From assembly GCF_000568405.1 (NCBI RefSeq), contig NZ_ARZY01000006.1, positions 1 to 64,000 on the forward strand: a DNA stretch of 64,000 bases, written 5' to 3'. The position numbers were made by a program, and so were the translations under genes. Positions 44,821 to 54,065 of the stretch are shown here, piece after piece. Each line of letters begins with the position of its first letter. Within the stretch, counting starts at the first letter, position 1. The DNA is from Catenovulum agarivorans DS-2. GTDB lineage: Bacteria > Pseudomonadota > Gammaproteobacteria > Enterobacterales > Alteromonadaceae. The notes beneath the pieces were generated by a model, which ran no database searches, had not been told where the DNA came from, and saw only the letters and a list, made by a program, of their open reading frames with translations.

Positions 44821-45920
44821 TTATGTTGCGTCGGCTACTGTATTTATTTCCTGTGCTTGTTAGCATAATGGTCGCCAGTACAGAAGTCGCGGCGCAATCT
44901 GACTGTTACTTAGTTAATTCAACACAACAGCTCTATCAAGCTCTATCAACCCAAAATACACAGCAAGTGACAGATATATGTTTGGCCGATGGTGTCTATA
45001 GATTAAACCGCACTCTAGTTATAGCTCGTCCTCACATTAGCATACGCTCTCAGTCTAATGATCCGACTAAAGTTGTGTTACAAGGCTCTGGGATGAAGCA
45101 GACAAAACAAGTGGATAATTTAATTTGGATTGGCGCAAGCCATGTTAAATTGCTTTCGCTAACCTTACGCGCTGCGGGCAATCACCTGATTCAAGTTGCG
45201 GGTGAACAAAACGCTGACTATTTCTATATGGCAGATTGTATCCTGCAAGATGCTTATGAGCAGTTATTTAAAGTATCCAAAGATCGCAGTGGTAAAATTA
45301 CCAGTGATTTCGGCATCATTGAGCATACTATCTTTGAGTATACTCAAGGTATAGGTCCAAATTGGTATATTGGTGGTATTGATGTTCATACCGCGCAAAA
45401 CTGGCTAATAAAAGACAATGCTTTTTTTAACATTGCTAGCCCTAGAAAACATATTGCTGAGCATGCAATCCACTTTTGGAGTAATTCAATTGGCACACGA
45501 GTCATTGGCAATTTAATTGTCGATTCAGATCGTGGCATAGGGTTTGGTATGGCTAAAAGCAAACATTATGGTGGAGAAATTCGCAATAATTTTATTTACC
45601 ATGGTCATTACGCAAGGACTCAAAGACCCTTTGCTGATGTTGGTATTGTGCTCGAGAGTTCAACGAATACAAAAGTTATAGAGAATTTTGTTTACCTCAA
45701 CTCTGGTTATGCAAATGCAATTGAATATAGATACAGGAGCTTAGATAAAAATTTAATCAGCAATAATGTAACGAATAAAAGAATTAAACAAAGAGATTTT
45801 GGTTCGGCTCAATTAATTGATAATAAGCAGTTAGATGATGAAGATTATTTCCAACAACAGCTTTGGCAATTTGTTCAACAACATCCACTAAAAGCTAGGC
45901 TTGCGCCTAGGTTGCATTAG
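44817..45920 (+). CDS. Secreted right-handed beta-helix protein
   Basis: A 367-residue protein with a signal peptide (to about AAQSD, residue 27) and a repetitive beta pattern with Asn ladders typical of right-handed parallel beta-helices (polysaccharide lyase- or pectate-lyase-like). Typical turns: LKDNAFF, VIGNLIVDSDRG, IRNNFIYHG, VIENFVYLNSG. Placed in the EPS block, it may be an EPS lyase, epimerase or trimming enzyme; the active site cannot be assigned. Its stop overlaps the end of the convergent methyltransferase gene by four bases. Confidence 0.78.
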   Translation: MIMLRRLLYLFPVLVSIMVASTEVAAQSDCYLVNSTQQLYQALSTQNTQQVTDICLADGVYRLNRTLVIARPHISIRSQSNDPTKVVLQGSGMKQTKQVDNLIWIGASHVKLLSLTLRAAGNHLIQVAGEQNADYFYMADCILQDAYEQLFKVSKDRSGKITSDFGIIEHTIFEYTQGIGPNWYIGGIDVHTAQNWLIKDNAFFNIASPRKHIAEHAIHFWSNSIGTRVIGNLIVDSDRGIGFGMAKSKHYGGEIRNNFIYHGHYARTQRPFADVGIVLESSTNTKVIENFVYLNSGYANAIEYRYRSLDKNLISNNVTNKRIKQRDFGSAQLIDNKQLDDEDYFQQQLWQFVQQHPLKARLAPRLH

Positions 45921-46765
45921 GTGGTAAGAGGGGCTGCAATCCCAATAACATCATATTGATGTGTCGTAAACTGCTTAAAAAATGGCGTGTTACGGTCAAT
46001 TACTTGGTTCGATTGACTTGGAACAAACCAAGTAAATTCACGATGTTTTTCGGCTTCTATGAAAATATCTTCTGCAGTGATGTTTTCGCGTTTAAGTACA
46101 TCCGGGTGTATTTCAACCATAATGACTACATTTTCACATTGTTTTAATAGGCTTTTAGCTCCAGCTAAGGCTGCAACTTCTTGTCCTTCAACATCAATTT
46201 TAATCACAATGTTTTTGTACTCGTATAGAGCATAAGCTGCATACAAATGATCAATTGTCACAACTTGAGTTGAGCCTGGGACATTTTTGTCAATATAGCC
46301 TTCGTGATCTGAACCTAAGCCGGTATTAAAGTTTAAGTTAACCAAACCATTAAAATCGGAAATTGCGAAATTTAGCGGCAGAAAACCAATAGATTCGGCA
46401 TTTTTTTGTAAAATCTTAAATGAATTAGGGTTAGGCTCTAGTGCAATTATTTTATCCAGTGGGCATTGGCTATCGAGTTGTGCACTTACGGTTCCAATAT
46501 CTGCGCCTAAATCTAACAAACAGCTTGAACCTTTAAATTGCTGGATGACACCGGCCAAAGGCTTGATATCTTCGGGATAATAATTTGCAGGTCCATATTC
46601 TAGCCAAAAACACCATTGATCCCAAGGCACATAGAAATCCTTGCCTTTGATTTTGTGTTGGATAAGTCTTCTGCCAAAACCAAGTTTTAAACCTAGGCGG
46701 TAAATTGCATATTTACCTCTGACTTCATTGAGTTGTAACCACTGAAGCAGTTTATTGGTAAACAT
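45917..46765 (-). CDS. FkbM family methyltransferase
   Basis: A 282-residue SAM-dependent methyltransferase of the FkbM type: LLDLGADIGTVSAQL (SAM-binding motif I, about 87-101), ALEPNPNSFKILQKNA and IDVEGQEVAALAGA (about 189-202). Likely O-methylates an EPS sugar. Overlaps the exosortase gene by 14 bases upstream and the convergent beta-helix gene by four bases at its 3' end. Confidence 0.85.
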   Translation of the reverse strand: MFTNKLLQWLQLNEVRGKYAIYRLGLKLGFGRRLIQHKIKGKDFYVPWDQWCFWLEYGPANYYPEDIKPLAGVIQQFKGSSCLLDLGADIGTVSAQLDSQCPLDKIIALEPNPNSFKILQKNAESIGFLPLNFAISDFNGLVNLNFNTGLGSDHEGYIDKNVPGSTQVVTIDHLYAAYALYEYKNIVIKIDVEGQEVAALAGAKSLLKQCENVVIMVEIHPDVLKRENITAEDIFIEAEKHREFTWFVPSQSNQVIDRNTPFFKQFTTHQYDVIGIAAPLTT

Positions 46766-48245
46766 GTTGCAGCTGCTTTACGAAACTCATTGCTGACTGT
46801 ATTAGCGCTTGTTGAGCTTGTTTTTTATCTTTTAATTCAGTGTATTCTGCTGAGACCAACAACCTATGACTTTGTTTGTCGGCGCCAAGAAATTTATCTA
46901 ATGTTTGTAGCAATTTACTTTTGACTGCTGAGTTGCCTGTATATTGATTAGTTACATAGATATCAAGCAATAATCGATTGTTACCATGTGGGCTAGTTAT
47001 TTCACTCAGGCGAGCCGTGTATGCGTTGCCATTGTTAAGAGGTATAGTTCGTGAGGTTTTTAAACTCCAACTTGTCGGGTCGTAACGTCTATGTACACCT
47101 GATACCAGTTCTCCATCGCTATTTGCCGCGTAATAGGCAATAAATATTTCTACAGAGTGGCCAAATCTGTTTGTTTGGGTAAATTGGATTTTATCTGCAT
47201 CAGCTATTTTAGGGCTGACGGCAAATTCTTTAGGGTCGTTTGCAGTCACCAGGTTTAGCTGTTTTACCTCAATAGGTTTAGGGGAGTCAATTAAACTCAA
47301 CCATAACCATTGTGTAATTAGCAATCCACAGACAAATGCGAAGTGGTAGTTGGTTTTTTGGGAGTTAATCGATAGTTTTGCTTCAGTTTTTTTGAAAGTA
47401 GCTTGTTTTTGCTTATTTGTTGTTGGCGATAGATCCCGCATCCAGTTACCGAGGATAATCAGCATAAACAATACTAAACAATAGAAAAACCAACCATAAA
47501 TGAGGTGGTCAGCACCTGCTGCATATTGCATGTCGGTTAAATGTGCAATATAGATAATGCCAAATACCCGAACTCCGTTAGCGAGAATGGGGACAATAAA
47601 GGATACTAGTACAAAAGCTAACTGTCTTTTAAGGCTATAAAAGCTCACATAAGCAAATAAACACCCAAATACAATAGATACAATAAAAAAGCTAATACCT
47701 GAGCAGGCTTCGGCAACTAAGAAGCGCCCTTGAGGAATTTCGATGTACAAACCGTTTATATAGGTGGGGATATCTATCAGTTTGAGAAGAAATATTGCGA
47801 TACTTGCCGCTACTTGCTGTAGAGTTGGGATGAGCTCCTCACCCACTGGAATAGCAAACAACATAAATGCCAGCGGAAATAGGATCACTTTACTTGCTTT
47901 CAAACCCATTATAGAAACAACTATCAGTGGTAATGCAGCGAAGGTGGCCATATGCATCAAGAGAGCTATATCACCCGCATAGCCATAGATGTAAACTAAA
48001 ATGCATGGTATTAGCAAAGTTAACCAGACAAATTGTGGTTGAATCGTTTGTAGTTGCAATTCAGTGCGTTTTTGCCAGATCAAATATAGGCTGATTGGCA
48101 GTACAAACAGGCAGTGGTTAAAAATGTCTGAGGTGATCCATACTGTATAGGCGGTTATGAGTCCTTGGTTAAACGCAACGGCCCAAAAAATGGTAGATAA
48201 CCCTAGAATTATGTCTACCTTGCGATTTATAAGCGTATGTTGCAT
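46752..48245 (-). CDS. xrtA: Exosortase A fused to an EpsI-like domain
   Basis: A 497-residue polytopic membrane protein. The exosortase core (residues about 1-270) has the catalytic triad in the right order: C181 in EACSG, R226 in NGVR and H247 in ADHLIYGW. This is the transpeptidase-like enzyme that recognises VPEP C-terminal signals, here those at 11025 and 14872. The C-terminal part (about 300-497) starts with another hydrophobic segment and is soluble, in keeping with the EpsI/DUF3485 domain often fused to XrtA. Lies between the methyltransferase and deacetylase genes with small gaps. Confidence 0.92.
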   Translation of the reverse strand: MQHTLINRKVDIILGLSTIFWAVAFNQGLITAYTVWITSDIFNHCLFVLPISLYLIWQKRTELQLQTIQPQFVWLTLLIPCILVYIYGYAGDIALLMHMATFAALPLIVVSIMGLKASKVILFPLAFMLFAIPVGEELIPTLQQVAASIAIFLLKLIDIPTYINGLYIEIPQGRFLVAEACSGISFFIVSIVFGCLFAYVSFYSLKRQLAFVLVSFIVPILANGVRVFGIIYIAHLTDMQYAAGADHLIYGWFFYCLVLFMLIILGNWMRDLSPTTNKQKQATFKKTEAKLSINSQKTNYHFAFVCGLLITQWLWLSLIDSPKPIEVKQLNLVTANDPKEFAVSPKIADADKIQFTQTNRFGHSVEIFIAYYAANSDGELVSGVHRRYDPTSWSLKTSRTIPLNNGNAYTARLSEITSPHGNNRLLLDIYVTNQYTGNSAVKSKLLQTLDKFLGADKQSHRLLVSAEYTELKDKKQAQQALIQSAMSFVKQLQHVYQ

Positions 48246-48258
48246 GCGAAATCCAGTT

Positions 48259-49119
48259 CTATTTTAAGTATACGTTCTGCATAGTCGACCAATGATAGCG
48301 GTCAAGCAATGTTGCTAATCGACCTTCCATTTTATTAATATTCAAATAATGCCTAAATTTCGATTTAAACGGAGCATCAGTCACTCGGGGTTGATCGGGG
48401 TCGATTTCCCACGGGTGGAAATAAAATGAGTATGGCTGCTGTTCTTTAGCTAAATATTTGTCAACCAGTTTGTGTGCCAGCATAGTTGGGTACAAACGAA
48501 AGTAGCCCCCTCCACCAATTGGAATCTGTTTGCCCGCTAGTTTTAGAGTCGGTACAGGAATTTCAATAATACCTTCTGGCCTAGTATATTTGAATCTAGG
48601 CCAGTGGGGAGTTCCATATAGGTCATGTTTTACAGGGTAGGTACTAGAGCTATATTTAAAACCCAATTCTGCCAAGACTTCAAAAGCCCATTCATTTGAT
48701 TCATCGATAGAAAAGCTTGGGGCCCTATAACCGGTTATCGCTTGACCAATAGTATCTTCCAAATGAAGTTTGGAACGTTCAACGTCTGCTTTAAATTCTT
48801 CGCGTGTTTGAGTGGTTGCTCGTTTATGTGCAAAACCATGGCTGGCAACTTCATGACCGCGGTTATGAATATCTTTAAGTAATTGAGGGTAACGCTCACC
48901 AACCGCGCCTAAAATAAAAAAAGTACCTTTACAGCCATGGTTATCAAATAAATCTAGCAGCCGGTAGGTGTTGTGCTCAACACGTTGCGGCAATTTATCC
49001 CAATCGTCGCGGCTAAATTGTTTTTCAAATGCAGACACATGGTAATAGTCTTCTACATCAACCGTCATAGCATTGATTATAGAAGATTTTTTTCGGGCGT
49101 TGTGGTTAGTTGTTTGCAC
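48259..49119 (-). CDS. XrtA-system polysaccharide deacetylase
   Basis: A 286-residue NodB-type deacetylase of the exosortase-associated family: TVDVEDYYHVSAF (D-D/H metal motif), SHGFAHKR (about 94-101), RAPSFSID and FYFHPWEID. GTG start directly after the EpsB-like gene stop, with AAGGG upstream; an internal ATG at 49068 lacks a ribosome-binding site. No signal peptide, so it likely acts on cytoplasmic or membrane-bound N-acetyl sugars. Confidence 0.88.
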   Translation of the reverse strand: MQTTNHNARKKSSIINAMTVDVEDYYHVSAFEKQFSRDDWDKLPQRVEHNTYRLLDLFDNHGCKGTFFILGAVGERYPQLLKDIHNRGHEVASHGFAHKRATTQTREEFKADVERSKLHLEDTIGQAITGYRAPSFSIDESNEWAFEVLAELGFKYSSSTYPVKHDLYGTPHWPRFKYTRPEGIIEIPVPTLKLAGKQIPIGGGGYFRLYPTMLAHKLVDKYLAKEQQPYSFYFHPWEIDPDQPRVTDAPFKSKFRHYLNINKMEGRLATLLDRYHWSTMQNVYLK

Positions 49120-49121
49120 GT

Positions 49122-50537
49122 TTAACGCCCTTTTCCAAATAAGATGACTTCAACAGTACGAAGTAAAATAAGCAAATCAAATAAGATTGATCTGTGTTTG
49201 ATGTAATAAAGGTCAAATTTTAGTTTTTCTATGGTGTCTTCGCTTGAAGAACCATATGGGTATTTTAACTGCGCCCAGCCTGTTAAACCTGGTTTGACGT
49301 TGTGGCGCTGATTGTAATACGGAATTTGTTTAATAAACTCAGTTACAAATTGTGGGCGCTCAGGTCGTGGCCCAACAAAGCCCATTTCACCTTTAAACAC
49401 GTTAAATAGCTGCGGTAATTCGTCGATGCGGTATTTACGTAAAAAGCCACCGATTTTTGTTGTGCGGTCATCATTTTTCTGGGCAAACTGCGCACCGCCT
49501 TTTTCAGCGTCAGGACGCATGCTACGGAACTTAATGATTTTAAATACCCGGCCGTCTAATCCTACACGTTCTTGTTTATAAAAAACCGAGGCGCCTGTTT
49601 TTCTACCGTCTTCGAGATAAATCAATATGGCAGTAATTAACATAAATGGGCATGCGAACACAAAAACGAAAACCGCGATAAAAGCATTAAATAAATAATC
49701 TAAAGATTCTCTAAGGTGGTTGGTGGTTCTAAAACCATTTGAGTAGATAACCCAGCTTGGGTAGATTAAATTAACTGCGACTTGACCTGTTTCACGTTCA
49801 ATAAAGTCCAAAATGTCGGTGATTTCGACTCCACGGATTTTAAAGTTAAATAAAGCTTGTAGAGGTAACGCATCACGTCGCTCGTCACAGGCAATAACAA
49901 TTTCTTGAATGTCATTTTCTAAGACAAACTTTTCCAGTTCTTCTTGGACTTCTAAATTAATAATGGTTTCGTTTTGTATTCCATTAAATTTGTCGCCAAC
50001 AAGTGGAACAAATCCAACCAAATTAATACCGCGGCGGTCGGCTTTACGGCGCATGCGCTTTTCAATAATTGAGGCGCGCTCGCCTGCCCCTATAATCAGT
50101 ACATCTTTGCGAGAGAACCCAAACCATTCGTTTTCCATGATGACAAAACGGAAAATCGACAAGCTGACTATGCCAACAACCGCTGCAGATGGAATAAAGT
50201 AGTTGTTTACCTCTAAAGATGGAAACAAATTGAGTAGCACACCGTCGTGTAAAAAGTAGGCTATACCTATGCTGACTAATATTCGACGCACGACCCCGCG
50301 GATGGATTCACGCAGACGCAGCTCGTACAAACCAACAGCCAGCAATGACAGTTGAGAGAAAGCAACAAAAATTAATACATTTGATAAATGGACTTGCAAT
50401 GTAGAAAAGTCGTCAAAAGAGTCTGCGAAAGAAGCTATATATAAACCTAAGTAGCCAGCAATACACAAAATGGTGGTTTCTATTACAATAAGAGGCTTTA
50501 TTTTTTGATGTGTATGCCCCGCGTAAGTATATGCCAT
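49122..50537 (-). CDS. Undecaprenyl-phosphate sugar transferase (EpsB-like, XrtA system)
   Basis: A 471-residue priming glycosyltransferase. Four to five N-terminal hydrophobic segments and a Rossmann-type domain (VLIIGAGERASII, residues about 145-157) precede a membrane segment (about 280-305) and the bacterial sugar-transferase domain: FYKQERVGLDG, FKIIKFRSM, PQLFNVFKGEMGFVGPRPE and KPGLTGWAQ. It would transfer the first sugar phosphate to undecaprenyl phosphate. First gene of the minus-strand block; the 262-bp gap upstream is shared with the export operon. Confidence 0.92.
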   Translation of the reverse strand: MAYTYAGHTHQKIKPLIVIETTILCIAGYLGLYIASFADSFDDFSTLQVHLSNVLIFVAFSQLSLLAVGLYELRLRESIRGVVRRILVSIGIAYFLHDGVLLNLFPSLEVNNYFIPSAAVVGIVSLSIFRFVIMENEWFGFSRKDVLIIGAGERASIIEKRMRRKADRRGINLVGFVPLVGDKFNGIQNETIINLEVQEELEKFVLENDIQEIVIACDERRDALPLQALFNFKIRGVEITDILDFIERETGQVAVNLIYPSWVIYSNGFRTTNHLRESLDYLFNAFIAVFVFVFACPFMLITAILIYLEDGRKTGASVFYKQERVGLDGRVFKIIKFRSMRPDAEKGGAQFAQKNDDRTTKIGGFLRKYRIDELPQLFNVFKGEMGFVGPRPERPQFVTEFIKQIPYYNQRHNVKPGLTGWAQLKYPYGSSSEDTIEKLKFDLYYIKHRSILFDLLILLRTVEVILFGKGR

Positions 50538-50799
50538 AAGTCTAATTGTGTTCCGTTGATGTTAAGTTGCCTCGCCAGTAACTGCATACACCTGGCTCTT
50601 AATCGTAGGCGATTTATTGAGTATATTTTACTTAATTGTCGGCGAGTATACTATGATGGTAAAGTAACAACAATATGAAACGGCTGGATTAAAATTAATC
50701 TAAGCTTGATTGATTTAATTTGTCTTTGCTCTATGATGTCGACGTAGTGAATTGACTTAAGTTGGTTGAAAAGCTAAAAGGCCAAAGGAATAAATAACA
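50538..50799. other. Divergent intergenic region between EpsB-like and export genes
   Basis: A 262-bp non-coding gap between two divergent EPS operons. It has AT-rich blocks, and an AAAGGAA ribosome-binding site lies just before the ATG at 50800, but I could not find a -24/-12 element or a convincing sigma-70 pair on either strand. Promoters for both operons should be here. Confidence 0.4.
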
Positions 50800-51435
50800 A
50801 TGCAGCTTATCAAAATAAACAAACTATCAAAGGTGGCCTCACTGGTTGCCTTATTATGCGTAGGCGGTTGCGCAACGAATCAGTTACCTCAAGCAACTAT
50901 TCATGCCTCTAAAACAACTGATATTTCTGACTACAAATACCTAATTGGTCCGGGCGATTCGCTGAACATTTTTGTTTGGCGTAATCCTGAAATTTCAGGG
51001 ACTTTTGTTGTTCGACCAGATGGCAAAATTACCACTTCTTTAGTTGAAGATATTGACGTCTCGGGCAAAACACCGACTGAACTTGCACGTAATGTTGAGC
51101 AAATTCTAGCAACTTACATAAAAGACCCTATCGTGACTGTAAGTGTTGGTGGTTTTGTGGGTCCTTACAGTGAGCAGGTTCGAGTAATAGGTCAAGCTGC
51201 ATCACCACAGGCGATAAACTATCGAGAAAATATGACGCTGCTAGATTTGATGGTGCAAGTCGGCGGCTTAACTCAGTTTGCTGATGGTGATTCCGCAAAG
51301 TTAGTTCGAGTGGTGTCAGGACAGCAACAAACCTACAATATTCGAATTGATAGTTTAATTAATGATGGTGACATTAGTGCCAATGTTGATTTATTGCCTG
51401 GCGACATAGTGATTATTCCTGAAGCTTGGTTTTAG
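50800..51435 (+). CDS. XrtA-associated polysaccharide export lipoprotein (Wza/EpsA-like)
   Basis: A 211-residue lipoprotein: signal peptide with lipobox VGGC (about Cys25), then the polysaccharide-export domain YLIGPGDSLNIFVWRNPE and an SLBB-type domain with IGQAASPQAINYRENMTLLDLM and LLPGDIVIIPEAWF at the end. It forms the outer-membrane export channel component. AAAGGAA ribosome-binding site. First gene of the export operon. Confidence 0.92.
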   Translation: MQLIKINKLSKVASLVALLCVGGCATNQLPQATIHASKTTDISDYKYLIGPGDSLNIFVWRNPEISGTFVVRPDGKITTSLVEDIDVSGKTPTELARNVEQILATYIKDPIVTVSVGGFVGPYSEQVRVIGQAASPQAINYRENMTLLDLMVQVGGLTQFADGDSAKLVRVVSGQQQTYNIRIDSLINDGDISANVDLLPGDIVIIPEAWF

Positions 51436-51504
51436 TTAGGCTCAAGCAAACCATTTAATAACGTAAAAGAACAATTAGATTTTAGATAAGAGTTATGTGC
51501 ACTA

Positions 51505-53124
51505 ATGGATAATCTTCAACAAACGATTGATGAAATTATTGGCTATCTGAAAGGAATTTGGATAAAAAAGCGTTTTATCATTATCACCACTTGGTTAATT
51601 TGTCCTATCGCTTGGTTATATGTCGCTAATATGCAAGATGTATATCAATCTAATGCGAGGGTTTTTGCCGATACCCGTTCAATTCTCCAACCTTTATTGC
51701 GAGGTTTGGCACTGCAGACAAATATTGATCAAGAGCTGCAATTGATGACTAAAACTTTGTTGTCTCGCCCCAATTTAGAAAAAATTGCACGTAACACTGA
51801 TTTGGATATTAACGCTAAAACAGAAGCCCAGTACGAAAGTTTAATCAGCATGCTCAAGCGGGAAATTAACTTTAAAGCTTCCGGAAGAGAAAATATCTAT
51901 ACTATAAACTTTGAGCATTCAGACCCTCAAGTGGCTAAACGTGTGGTTGAAGAAACATTAACGCTATTTGTTGAGTCCACTTTGGGGTCTAATCGGCAAG
52001 ACTCAGATACCGCAACTAAATTTTTAGATTCTCAAATCGCTGAATATGAAAAACGTCTAGCTGCCGCAGAAACTCGCTTGTCTGATTTTAAACGTCGTCA
52101 TGCTGACGTGGTTGTGCAATCAACTGGTGGTGTTTATGGTCAGCTGTCACAGTTGAAATCACAGTTGGAAGCAACTAATTTGCAAATTCAGGAAGCGGAA
52201 TCTCGTTTAGAGCAAGTGCAGTCTGCCTTATCTGCATCAAAGCAAAGTGCAGCGTCGTCCGCTTCATCTAGCAATGTTCTTGAAACCCAATATGATGCCA
52301 GAATTGAGAGTTTACAAACTAAACTAGATGATTTGTTAATTCGTTATACTGCTCGACACCCAGATGTCATTGAAGCGCGCTCTATGCTCAAGCGCTTGCA
52401 AGAGCAACGCGAACAAGAAATTGCCGAATATCAACAAAGCTTGATAGGTGAAGAGGGGGATGTCGCTAATATCCAAGGTCGAGTCGGTCAAGAAATGGTT
52501 ATTACCATGCAGACGCTCAAAAATGAATTGGCGTCACTAAATGTACGTAAACAAAATGCTGAAAACAAGATTCAAGCTTTGCAAGATAAAATGGATTTAA
52601 TTCCGCAAATTGAAGCTGAAATGGCTGGGTTGAATCGAGATTATGGCATTACCAAGAAAAAGTATGATGAGCTGCTGGTACGCCGTGAGTCTGTGTTGAT
52701 GTCTAAACAGGCTGATTTACAATCAGATGATGTGCAGTTTAGAGTAATTGAACCGCCTAGAGTGCCGTTATCACCCAGTGGTCCACCGAGAGTCATTTAC
52801 AACATCTTGGTACTGATAGTCGGCTTTGGTGCGGGTATAGGCTTAGCGTTTTTAACCAGCCAAATAAATCCTGTTATTCTTCGTCCCCAGCAACTCACAA
52901 AGATTACTGGGTTGCCGGTGTTTGGTACGATATCGCATGTTGACTACCAGCAGTTAAGAAAGGTTGAAAACAAAAAACTAATGGTGTTTTGGGTGTCAAA
53001 CGCCTTTATCTTAACTGGCTTTGCTGGATTTACATTGTTAGCTATTACCGGTCATCAACTCAATATTGAATTTGTCGGTAAGCTGTTTTCCTTTGTGAGT
53101 GAGAAGTTAGGGGGCGTTATATAA
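51505..53124 (+). CDS. XrtA-system polysaccharide chain-length determinant protein (Wzz/GumC-like)
   Basis: A 539-residue polysaccharide co-polymerase: an N-terminal membrane segment (about 23-42), a large periplasmic part with long coiled coils (about 170-380), a Pro-rich segment PPRVPLSPSGPP before the second membrane segment (about 420-445) and a third hydrophobic segment near 495-515. It sets EPS chain length together with the kinase. The stop overlaps the kinase start by one base (TAATG). Confidence 0.92.
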   Translation: MDNLQQTIDEIIGYLKGIWIKKRFIIITTWLICPIAWLYVANMQDVYQSNARVFADTRSILQPLLRGLALQTNIDQELQLMTKTLLSRPNLEKIARNTDLDINAKTEAQYESLISMLKREINFKASGRENIYTINFEHSDPQVAKRVVEETLTLFVESTLGSNRQDSDTATKFLDSQIAEYEKRLAAAETRLSDFKRRHADVVVQSTGGVYGQLSQLKSQLEATNLQIQEAESRLEQVQSALSASKQSAASSASSSNVLETQYDARIESLQTKLDDLLIRYTARHPDVIEARSMLKRLQEQREQEIAEYQQSLIGEEGDVANIQGRVGQEMVITMQTLKNELASLNVRKQNAENKIQALQDKMDLIPQIEAEMAGLNRDYGITKKKYDELLVRRESVLMSKQADLQSDDVQFRVIEPPRVPLSPSGPPRVIYNILVLIVGFGAGIGLAFLTSQINPVILRPQQLTKITGLPVFGTISHVDYQQLRKVENKKLMVFWVSNAFILTGFAGFTLLAITGHQLNIEFVGKLFSFVSEKLGGVI

Positions 53125-54065
53125 TGAGCACAATTGAAAAAGCATTGGCCAAACAAAAGGCTAAAGAGAATGCTGAATCTCAGCTCGATGAGACCGTCGC
53201 CATAGAAGTCAATCAAGCAACTCCTAGTGCTTCTGAATCAACTTCTGAACCTATTGCTGAATCAGCTGTTGTGGAAAAACAACAGGGCAAAGCTAGAGAT
53301 GATATGGATGGAAAACAGTTTGGCAAAGAACTGGTTTTGCCGCTTGAGTCGCTAGACAATGATGGTTATGTGTCACTGAGCAGTAAACGTAAGTTAATTA
53401 ATGAAGAGCTTAGAGCAATTAAACGCAAAGTATTGGCGAATGCATTCGGACCTTTGGCTAATACTCTAGATTCCGCAAACTTGGTTGCCATTACTAGTAC
53501 AATGCCACAGGAAGGGAAATCTTTTACTTCAATTAATTTAGCGTTAAGCATTGCGCTTGAGCAAGACAAAACTGTGTTGTTAGTGGATGCGGATGTTTTA
53601 AAACCTTCGGTTAGCAAAAAGCTCGGAGTGGAAGATAAAATAGAGCAGGGGTTGATGGATTATTTGTTAGGTGATGTGGACGATGTTAGGGATATTATCT
53701 ATCGCACTAATATAGACAACCTACGATTTATCCCTGCTGGTAAATCTAGCCATTTATCAACAGAATTATTAGCCAGTGAGCGTATGGCTCAACTAGCTCA
53801 CGAGTTTGTCAGTCGCTACCCAGACCGAGTTGTGGTTATGGATGCACCGCCTTTATTAGGTATTAACGAAACTGTTGTCCTAGCTAATCTCGCTGGTCAG
53901 GTGTTAGTGGTTGTAGAAGAAGAGTCAACCAAGATTCAAGGGCTGAAACAGGCAATCGAACAGTTGGACAAAGACAAAGCGGTTGGTTTTGTGGTCAACA
54001 AAACTAAGAAAAATACTGGCATTACTGGTTATGGATACGCCTATGCTTATGCAAACCACGAGTAA
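53124..54065 (+). CDS. XrtA-associated tyrosine autokinase
   Basis: A 313-residue BY-kinase (CpsD/CapB type). An acidic, Ser-rich N-terminus is followed by the Walker motifs: A MPQEGKSFTS (about 129-138), A' VLLVDADVLKP (about 149-159) and B VVVMDAPP. The C-terminus ends in a tyrosine cluster (GYGYAYAYANHE) for autophosphorylation. It regulates EPS polymerisation through the chain-length protein. The 3' end overlaps the next gene by 17 bases, so the next start lies within the Tyr-cluster codons. Confidence 0.92.
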   Translation: MSTIEKALAKQKAKENAESQLDETVAIEVNQATPSASESTSEPIAESAVVEKQQGKARDDMDGKQFGKELVLPLESLDNDGYVSLSSKRKLINEELRAIKRKVLANAFGPLANTLDSANLVAITSTMPQEGKSFTSINLALSIALEQDKTVLLVDADVLKPSVSKKLGVEDKIEQGLMDYLLGDVDDVRDIIYRTNIDNLRFIPAGKSSHLSTELLASERMAQLAHEFVSRYPDRVVVMDAPPLLGINETVVLANLAGQVLVVVEEESTKIQGLKQAIEQLDKDKAVGFVVNKTKKNTGITGYGYAYAYANHE

